Positions 1 to 3,914 of a DNA stretch of 12,383 bases are shown here, in pieces (the first letter of the stretch is position 1; the number at the start of each line of letters is the position of its first letter). The DNA is from an uncultured Coriobacteriaceae bacterium (GTDB lineage Bacteria; Actinomycetota; Coriobacteriia; Coriobacteriales; QAMH01), in the NCBI GenBank assembly GCA_900556425.1, contig USOR01000013.1:1-12383 (forward strand). Reading direction: 5' to 3'. The notes beneath the pieces are model-generated. The model worked only from the letters and a program-made list of their open reading frames with translations, ran no database searches and had not been told where the DNA came from. The position numbers were made by a program, and so were the translations under genes.

Positions 1-58
1 GCAGGTACTGTTCAATATGTCGGACATCGCCGTCGTCGGGCAGTTTGCCGGGTCTCAC
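1..58 (-). CDS. possible start of an unidentified gene overlapping the cysteine synthase stop (partial)
   Basis: A frame opens with GTG at 58-56, overlapping the TGA stop of the cysteine synthase frame (57-55) in the GTGA arrangement typical of translational coupling. A GGAG sequence lies about 8 bases upstream of the GTG. Nineteen codons are visible before the window ends, reading [20 protein letters not shown] do not recognise this peptide, and it does not resemble the cysteine synthase C-terminus. It may be a separate coupled gene, or simply the foreign side of a rearrangement that truncated cysK. Too little is visible to decide. Confidence 0.3.
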   Translation of the reverse strand, partial: MRPGKLPDDGDVRHIEQYL

Positions 59-690
59 GCGCTCGGCTCCGTCGGCTCCACGGCAACGACCTGCACGTCC
101 GGGTTCTGCTTCTTCAGATACGCGCCTGTGCCGCTGATCGTGCCGCCGGTGCCGACACCCGCCACGAGAATGTCAACCGTACCGTCCGTGGCCTCCCAAA
201 TCTCGGGGCCCGTCGTACGATAGTGGATGGCTGGATTGGCCGGGTTGGTGAACTGCGACGGAATGAACGAGTTCGGGATTTCCGCGGCAAGTTCCTCGGC
301 CTTTGCGATGGCGCCCTTCATGCCGTCTGCGCCAGGCGTGAGCACAAGCTCTGCACCGTAGGCGCGCATGAGATTGCGCCGCTCGACGGACATGGTATCG
401 GGCATCGTGATGATGATGCGGTTGCCTCGAGCGGCGGCGATGGCGGCAAGGCCTATGCCGGTGTTGCCGCTCGTAGGCTCGATGATGACCGTGTCGGCAT
501 CGAACAGGCCGTTTGCCTCGGCCTCGTCGACCATGGCCTTCGCGATGCGGTCCTTGATCGAGCCGGCCGGCTCGAAGTACTCGACCTTGCCGATGAGCCT
601 GGCGTCCAGGCCGTGGTTGTTCTCGTAATTCGTCAGCTCGACAAGCGGCGTGTTGCCGATGAGCTCGAAGACGTTCTTGTGTATGCGCAT
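55..690 (-). CDS. cysK: O-acetylserine sulfhydrylase / cysteine synthase, C-terminally truncated
   Basis: This is a fold-type II PLP enzyme of the CysK family, which makes L-cysteine from O-acetylserine and sulfide in the cytoplasm. The N-terminal [11 protein letters not shown] block (residues 9-19), the PLP lysine in EPAGSIKDR (K46), the substrate loop TSGNTG (73-78) and the phosphate loop [10 protein letters not shown] (180-189) are all present. The ATG at 690 follows a good AAGGA site. The frame stops at residue 211 after [10 protein letters not shown], whereas family members run to about 300-320 residues. The missing part would carry the SGG/GPHxIxGIGxGF region and the serine near the PLP ring nitrogen. 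Neither other frame downstream restores that sequence in the visible bases, so a single frameshift is not obvious. It sits 57 bp after the MOSC gene and is probably co-transcribed. Function is doubtful; pseudogene, rearrangement junction and assembly error are all possible. Confidence 0.8.
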   Translation of the reverse strand: MRIHKNVFELIGNTPLVELTNYENNHGLDARLIGKVEYFEPAGSIKDRIAKAMVDEAEANGLFDADTVIIEPTSGNTGIGLAAIAAARGNRIIITMPDTMSVERRNLMRAYGAELVLTPGADGMKGAIAKAEELAAEIPNSFIPSQFTNPANPAIHYRTTGPEIWEATDGTVDILVAGVGTGGTISGTGAYLKKQNPDVQVVAVEPTEPSA

Positions 691-747
691 GGGATATTCC
701 TTCCCTATTCGTGATTTCCGTTATCTATACGTGCATTCTAGTACCAA

Positions 748-1254
748 TTAGGCGACCGCCGATGAGGTCTCGAGGCGCGACGCGTGGATATCGTAGGGGT
801 CGTACGAAGAGGCAGCGGGTACCTCGCCAATGATGTCGAAGGTGTCGCCCGCGCAGACGCGGCCGCCCTTGATCACTTTGCAGAATACGCCTTCACGCGG
901 CATGATGCAGTCCCCCATCTTGTGATAGATCGCGCAGTGCTTGTGACACTGCTTGCCGATCTGCGTGAGTTCCAGCACCGCGTCGCCCACGACAAAACGC
1001 GTGCCGACGGGAAGCGATTTAAGGTCGTAGCCTTCGACGATGATGTTCTCGCCAAACGAACCGTTCTCCACATCGGCGCCGAGCCTCTTGAAAGCCTCGA
1101 TGCGCTCGTAGCCGAGAAGGCTCACCTGACGATGCCATGGGCCGGCATGGGCGTCATCCTCGATGCCCCAATCGGGAATGAGGTCGATATGCTGCTGCTC
1201 GGATTTTTGAATGCCCTTGACGGTGCTGGTGCAAACGGCTTTGACAGTGCCCAT
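748..1254 (-). CDS. MOSC-domain protein (molybdenum cofactor / sulfur carrier type)
   Basis: The protein is 168 residues and consists essentially of one MOSC domain. Diagnostic segments are RQVSLLGYERIEAFKR (42-57), ENGSFGENIIVEG (63-75), LPVGTRFVVGDAVLELTQIGKQC (81-103) and REGVFCKVIKGG (120-131) followed by a GD turn. Cysteines 103, 107, 116 and 125 are candidates for carrying sulfane sulfur. MOSC domains occur in molybdenum cofactor sulfurases and in small stand-alone proteins of the YiiM kind; the exact reaction of stand-alone forms is often unknown. The ATG at 1254 is chosen over upstream alternatives because AAAGGAG lies about 8 bases before it. It precedes cysK by 57 bp on the same strand, which suggests a cysteine or sulfur link. 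The neighbouring molybdoenzyme locus makes a cofactor-related role plausible, but that is inference. Confidence 0.85.
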   Translation of the reverse strand: MGTVKAVCTSTVKGIQKSEQQHIDLIPDWGIEDDAHAGPWHRQVSLLGYERIEAFKRLGADVENGSFGENIIVEGYDLKSLPVGTRFVVGDAVLELTQIGKQCHKHCAIYHKMGDCIMPREGVFCKVIKGGRVCAGDTFDIIGEVPAASSYDPYDIHASRLETSSAVA

Positions 1255-1315
1255 GTTGCACGCTCCTTTGCGAGAGGCGATGCATCGTGCGCCACCTCGA
1301 TGCACCCGGTGCAAC
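1255..1315 (-). promoter_or_regulatory. possible structured mRNA leader before the MOSC gene
   Basis: Several complementary segments lie directly upstream of the MOSC start. GTGCAAC can pair with GTTGCAC (1309-1315 with 1255-1261), TGCATCG with CGATGCA (1281-1287 with 1298-1304, 10-base loop), and TGCACC with GGTGCA (1301-1306 with 1308-1313). The second and third share bases 1301-1304, so they are mutually exclusive, and the outer stem would enclose the ribosome binding site. Mutually exclusive pairings that can hide a start are what a riboswitch or attenuator uses, but no known RNA class is recognised here. Confidence 0.3.
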
Positions 1316-1374
1316 CAATGGGTGTTCCCTGGGCCGCTGCACGACGGCCTTCGGGCAAATCATAGCGTGAGCAG

Positions 1375-1380
1375 AGTATA
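1375..1380 (-). promoter_or_regulatory. possible -10 element of the MOSC-cysK transcript
   Basis: The minus strand reads TATACT here, one mismatch from the TATAAT consensus. No convincing TTGACA-like -35 lies 16-18 bases upstream. If real, transcription would start near 1367 and leave a leader of about 113 bases before the MOSC ATG. The paired palindromes at 1411-1465 would then be centred roughly 54 and 87 bases upstream of that start, which suits activator sites at a promoter with a poor -35. Confidence 0.3.
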
Positions 1381-1410
1381 GCGCTTTATTCGCGAAAAGG
1401 AATAGAGAAT

Positions 1411-1434
1411 TTACTCGGGCAATTATCCGAGTAA
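1411..1434. promoter_or_regulatory. inverted repeat, possible operator (site 1)
   Basis: The arms TTACTCGG (1411-1418) and CCGAGTAA (1427-1434) are perfect 8-base complements around an 8-base AT-rich spacer. This is a typical geometry for a dimeric regulator. A closely related second site follows 33 bases further on, centre to centre. It lies upstream of the putative MOSC promoter and away from any intact gene. Confidence 0.45.
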
Positions 1435-1443
1435 TACCCGGTT

Positions 1444-1465
1444 TTACTCCGAATTAATTCGGTAA
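1444..1465. promoter_or_regulatory. palindrome, possible operator (site 2)
   Basis: The core CCGAATTAATTCGG (1449-1462) is a perfect 14-base palindrome. With flanks it reads TTACTCCG - AATTAATT - CGGTAA, the same half-site plan as the repeat at 1411-1434 with one base changed and one lost. The site touches the left edge of the ORF6N remnant. The pair looks like tandem binding sites about three helical turns apart. Confidence 0.4.
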
Positions 1466-1515
1466 TTTTCCAGAAAAGTTTTGTTTCAGGCTTACAAAAG
1501 AGGAGGCTGAAATTA

Positions 1516-1538
1516 TAAGGTCGCAAATTGCGACCTTA
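1516..1538. repeat. 23-base perfect inverted repeat inside the ORF6N remnant
   Basis: The arms TAAGGTCGCAA and TTGCGACCTTA pair over 11 bases around one central A. It lies within the codons for RSQIATL, so it may arise from the coding sequence alone rather than being a regulatory site. Confidence 0.5.
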
Positions 1539-1637
1539 AATCCCGAAGCAGCAAAGCAAAGAACTTGGTGGCGCCACCTACCTCGCGTCTTTACCGAGCA
1601 AGGCGTCGCAATGCTTTCGGCAGTGCTGAGCAAGCGA

Positions 1638-1648
1638 GGGACTGTCCC
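1638..1648. repeat. GGGACTGTCCC short inverted repeat at the remnant boundary
   Basis: This is GGGAC, a central T and GTCCC, inside a GC-rich run continuing as CCCGGTTCCC. The ORF6N-like reading stops here. GGGAC(A/T)GTCCC motifs are familiar as dispersed extragenic repeats linked with REP-associated transposases, so this may mark a past mobile-element boundary. That link is from general knowledge and was not tested here. Confidence 0.35.
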
Positions 1649-1664
1649 CCGGTTCCCATTCCAG

Positions 1665-1703
1665 AAAAAGGAATGCGCCGTCGGGGGGGATGACGGCGCA
1701 TTC
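1665..1703 (-). terminator. intrinsic terminator closing the molybdoenzyme gene series
   Basis: On the minus strand, GAATGCGCCGTC (1703-1692) and GACGGCGCATTC (1682-1671) form a perfect 12-bp GC-rich stem with a 9-base loop, followed by CTTTTT (1670-1665). It begins 27 bases after the stop of the acidic small protein, which is where the transcript would be expected to end. There is no matching T-run in the plus direction, so it should act on the minus strand only. Confidence 0.85.
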
Positions 1704-1729
1704 TGGTAAAGAGGAGGGATTGACTTTGT

Positions 1730-1984
1730 TTACGCCTTGTCGGCGGCGTTATCGATGCGCATGGCATCCTCGGCAGCTATTTCACCTACCGAGGAACCGT
1801 CTTTGACAGCCTCTTCCATGCGCTCAGCGCGGGCAAAGGCCTCGGTAGCCTCAACGGCTTCCCCAGCATCACCCAATACGCCCATGTTGTCGTGTTCGCG
1901 GGCATTATATTCGCGCTCCATAGCCTCGGCTTTAACCGATTCGTCTTCCTTCATAGCAACTTCTTTTTCTAAGCTTTCGTTCAT
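1730..1984 (-). CDS. small highly acidic protein of unknown function
   Basis: The protein is 84 residues, with 24 Asp/Glu against 10 Lys/Arg and rich in Ala and Met. It has no cysteine, no signal peptide and no membrane segment, and is probably mostly helical (for example MEREYNAREHDN and EAVEATEAFARAERMEEAV). The ATG at 1984 is preferred over upstream alternatives because AAAGGAG lies about 8 bases before it. It is the last gene before the terminator at 1665-1703 and lies 67 bp after the ATPase gene. I do not recognise a family. Position suggests it partners the ATPase, FKBP and zinc-ribbon genes, but that is inference only. Confidence 0.75.
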   Translation of the reverse strand: MNESLEKEVAMKEDESVKAEAMEREYNAREHDNMGVLGDAGEAVEATEAFARAERMEEAVKDGSSVGEIAAEDAMRIDNAADKA

Positions 1985-2051
1985 TTCAAGTCTCCTTTCC
2001 GTGCTTTCCTTAGCACTCCGAATGTTCGTGAAGCGCAAGGTCATCCATCCG

Positions 2052-2750
2052 TCATACACCAAGCAATTCAGTCACTTTTTCTCGTGTAATGGCTCCACGC
2101 TCTTCCTCAGATATCTCCGTGAAAAGAAAACGAAGGGCATTTCTTACATCCGCGGCATTCTGGGCAAAATCCTGCGCAATAAAATCAAGAACATCGTCGT
2201 TAAGGCGTGCGATATCTGCGGATTTACCCACAAAGGAGTTTTGTATACGCTCGGCAAATTGTCGAAGACCCTGGGCATCAAGTGGCTTGACTTCCACAGC
2301 GGAAAAATCGGCTAAGGCCTCACGAATCTTTTCCGAAGCTATCTCCTCCAAAGGCACATCTGACACCACAACGGTATCAAGCCCCGCTCGCTTACGTTGA
2401 GTCAAAAGCAGACGACAGATTTCGGCACCCAGTTCTCCGGCATCGACAAAGCGATCCACTCCGTCTAGCAGAAGAACGTCTGCCTCTCCGATTCTGTTCA
2501 GAAACTCATCGTTTGCCCCGCTCTGGAGCACAGCAACGATTTCCCCCGCATGGCACGAAACAATGCGACGAGGCGCAAGTAAATCGCGCTCACGACCTCG
2601 TGCGTGGACAACCGTAGACTTGCCCGTGCCGGGCGATCCCCAGACAAAGAGCTCGACAAAGCCCTCGTGCTCTCTGCCAATGGAGAGGATGGTCTCGAAA
2701 GCCTGACGATTACCGTCGGTAATCACAATCTCATCCAGCATCGACGCCAT
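2052..2750 (-). CDS. DnaA-like AAA+ ATPase lacking a DNA-binding domain
   Basis: The protein is 232 residues and corresponds to the AAA+ core of DnaA/Hda-type ATPases. Walker A is GSPGTGKST (38-46). The Walker B position reads VLLLDGVDRF (92-101). VVVSDVP resembles DnaA's sensor-1 segment (TSDRPP), and DVLDFIAQDFAQNAADVRNAL matches the helical lid with the sensor-2 arginine. There is no room for DnaA domains I, II or IV, so it is neither a replication initiator nor a direct duplex-DNA binder by that route. Oddly, the second acidic residue of Walker B, normally adjacent to the first (DD or DE), is Gly here (D96-G97), with another Asp at 99; hydrolysis may be weak. The ATG at 2750 has GGAGG seven bases upstream and overlaps the zinc-ribbon gene by 20 bases, implying translational coupling. 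A role as a remodelling or maturation factor for the adjacent enzymes is possible but unproven. Confidence 0.8.
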   Translation of the reverse strand: MASMLDEIVITDGNRQAFETILSIGREHEGFVELFVWGSPGTGKSTVVHARGRERDLLAPRRIVSCHAGEIVAVLQSGANDEFLNRIGEADVLLLDGVDRFVDAGELGAEICRLLLTQRKRAGLDTVVVSDVPLEEIASEKIREALADFSAVEVKPLDAQGLRQFAERIQNSFVGKSADIARLNDDVLDFIAQDFAQNAADVRNALRFLFTEISEEERGAITREKVTELLGV

Positions 2751-2961
2751 CTCGTTCCTCCTTCAACAGTTTTCCTTGCCTACCATGTCCCATGGCCGCA
2801 ACCGGCACAAACGCCTGTTGTCCGCAGGATTCGCAGATGCCCGTCTCGCCGTCTACAAGACCACCACAATCGAGGCAAGGGATGGCGGCCGGGGGCACGT
2901 AATACACGCTTTCCTCGTCATACTTGCCACACCGGCCGCATTTGGTGCACGGATAGCACAT
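2731..2961 (-). CDS. small zinc-ribbon-like protein with four CxxC pairs
   Basis: The protein is 76 residues with eight cysteines: C2, C5, C8 and C11 in an unbroken CxxCxxCxxC run, then CLDC (29-32) and CESC (43-46). This pattern suits one or two structural zinc sites; an iron-sulfur cluster in the first run cannot be excluded. The tail is basic and polar, with no signal peptide. The ATG at 2961 is 10 bases after the FKBP stop, with a modest GCGGAGA site. A longer frame upstream exists but would overlap the FKBP gene without a better start. Its end overlaps the ATPase start by 20 bases, so the two proteins are probably made together. I do not recognise a named family. Confidence 0.7.
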   Translation of the reverse strand: MCYPCTKCGRCGKYDEESVYYVPPAAIPCLDCGGLVDGETGICESCGQQAFVPVAAMGHGRQGKLLKEERDGVDAG

Positions 2962-2971
2962 TCTCCGCAGC

Positions 2972-3409
2972 CTATCGGTCCACATCCACGAGCTTGATCC
3001 AATATTCCAGGGTTTTGCCCGCAAAGGGATGGTTCAGGTCAATCTTGACGTTGTCCTCGGTTGTCTCCACGACAAACGCCGGCTGCCTGTTTCCGTCCTC
3101 GGGATTGCGATGGAACATGACATCGCCCTCCTTCAAGGTGTAGCCCTGATCAAGCATGGAACGGGGATACCATTGCGCCAAGCCGTCTTGATACTTTCCG
3201 TATCCCATCTCGGGCGGGATCTCGACAGTCTTCTCCTGACCCGGCATCATGCCCAATAGGGCATCCTCAATACCGCGGGGCAGCTTCATGTCGCCGACCA
3301 TGACAACGAGCGGCTCTCCTTCCGAGCGATCATCGACAGCCGGCGCGCCCTTCTCACCTCCCTTATAGAGAATCGAAACGACGCTTCCGACATGAACCTG
3401 CTTATCCAT
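2972..3409 (-). CDS. SlyD-like FKBP-type peptidyl-prolyl cis-trans isomerase
   Basis: The protein is 145 residues, the usual size of a SlyD core without its His-rich tail. It has an N-terminal FKBP half with MVGDMKLPRGIEDALLGM (37-54), corresponding to SlyD's GxxxLIPGLExAL. An insert-in-flap region around PPEMGYGKYQDGL...YPRSM follows, then the closing strand DLNHPFAGKTLEYWIKLVDV. SlyD proteins speed proline isomerisation, act as chaperones and, when a His/Cys tail is present, deliver nickel. That tail is absent, which argues for a folding rather than a metal-delivery role. The ATG at 3409 follows AGGAGG about 10 bases upstream, which overlaps the stop of the preceding ferredoxin gene. Tight linkage to molybdoenzyme genes suggests assistance in their folding or assembly; this is inference. 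Confidence 0.85.
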   Translation of the reverse strand: MDKQVHVGSVVSILYKGGEKGAPAVDDRSEGEPLVVMVGDMKLPRGIEDALLGMMPGQEKTVEIPPEMGYGKYQDGLAQWYPRSMLDQGYTLKEGDVMFHRNPEDGNRQPAFVVETTEDNVKIDLNHPFAGKTLEYWIKLVDVDR

Positions 3410-3423
3410 TGCCCGCTCGCCTC

Positions 3424-3912
3424 CTATGAAGCCTCGTTCTCGTCAATCTCGCCCACTTTGGTGTCGTGGCGATGAACCGCATAGGCCGCCTTACCGGTAC
3501 CCTGCACTTCAATATGGGCAGCCTTGTGGGCTTCCTTGTTCGAGGGAACGAACTTGCCCCTAGCCGCAATGGGATCGTATTGCGGCACCACCAAAAACTG
3601 CTTCGGTTTTTCTGCCAGCTTCTTAGAGAGCTCCTCAACCGTGCCAAAGCTAATGATGTTTGCCAGACAATGATGGACGCACATGGGCTCGCGTCCCGTC
3701 CTCGTTCGTGACGCACAAAGGTCGCAAAGATCGGTGACGGCGGGCCAATAGTTAAAGTTCCAGCGCTCGTCATTTATTTTCCAAGGACCATCCGTCAGCA
3801 CCTTGATGCCCGTCTTGCCCACGGGAAAGTCATGCTCCTCCTGGCAGGTCACCTGGCAAGATCCGCAATTCGTGCAGTACTCGTAATCAATCAAAAGTCC
3901 ATATGTCGCCAT
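3424..3912 (-). CDS. 4Fe-4S ferredoxin subunit of molybdoenzyme 2
   Basis: The protein is 162 residues. It carries two cysteine clusters: CTNCGSCQVTC (13-23, CxxCxxCxxxC) and CDLC...CVHHC (C63, C66, C78, C82), enough for two [4Fe-4S] clusters. DmsB/NrfC-type partners usually have four. It should carry electrons to or from the catalytic subunit encoded immediately upstream. The ATG at 3912 is two bases after that gene's TAA (TAAccATG), which is strong translational coupling; the ribosome binding site itself is weak. Compared with the 115-aa homologue at 6417, it has about 50 extra C-terminal residues (roughly 110-162), rich in Lys, His and Glu, that have no cysteine and no recognised motif. 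No Tat signal is present. The family is that of small subunits of transhydroxylase- and catechol-dehydroxylase-like enzymes. Confidence 0.88.
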   Translation of the reverse strand: MATYGLLIDYEYCTNCGSCQVTCQEEHDFPVGKTGIKVLTDGPWKINDERWNFNYWPAVTDLCDLCASRTRTGREPMCVHHCLANIISFGTVEELSKKLAEKPKQFLVVPQYDPIAARGKFVPSNKEAHKAAHIEVQGTGKAAYAVHRHDTKVGEIDENEAS

Positions 3913-3914
3913 GG

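Larger units (their letters stand above)
1458..1709 (+). pseudogene. ORF6N-domain (phage antirepressor type) gene remnant
   Basis: The plus-strand frame from 1458 to the TAA at 1707-1709 has no start codon at its head, but its first 60 or so codons match the ORF6N domain. The telling blocks are NFPEKFCFRLTKEEAE (from 1464), IIRSQIATLNP (from about 1512) and LPRVFTEQGVAMLSAVLS (from about 1579). These correspond to the family's 'RFPExFxFxLTKEE - RSQ - YxFTEQGVAMLSxVL' sequence. The N-terminal part, including the usual 'RGxxVMLDxDLAxLYGV' segment, is missing, with a TAA just upstream at 1455-1457. Homology ends abruptly at the short inverted repeat GGGACTGTCCC (1638-1648); the rest of the frame is the antisense of the operon terminator. 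ORF6N genes belong to phages and mobile elements, so this is probably a scar of a lost element. It is AT-richer than its surroundings. Confidence 0.7.

Noticed and set aside
1255..1315. Molybdenum-cofactor riboswitch
   Set aside because: The gene context is tempting, but I could not match the family's conserved core by eye, so it is only reported as a possible structured leader.
1567..1578. GGTGGCGCCACC perfect 12-base palindrome
   Set aside because: It lies inside the ORF6N remnant with no promoter nearby and no second copy; it is treated as coincidence or part of remnant decay.
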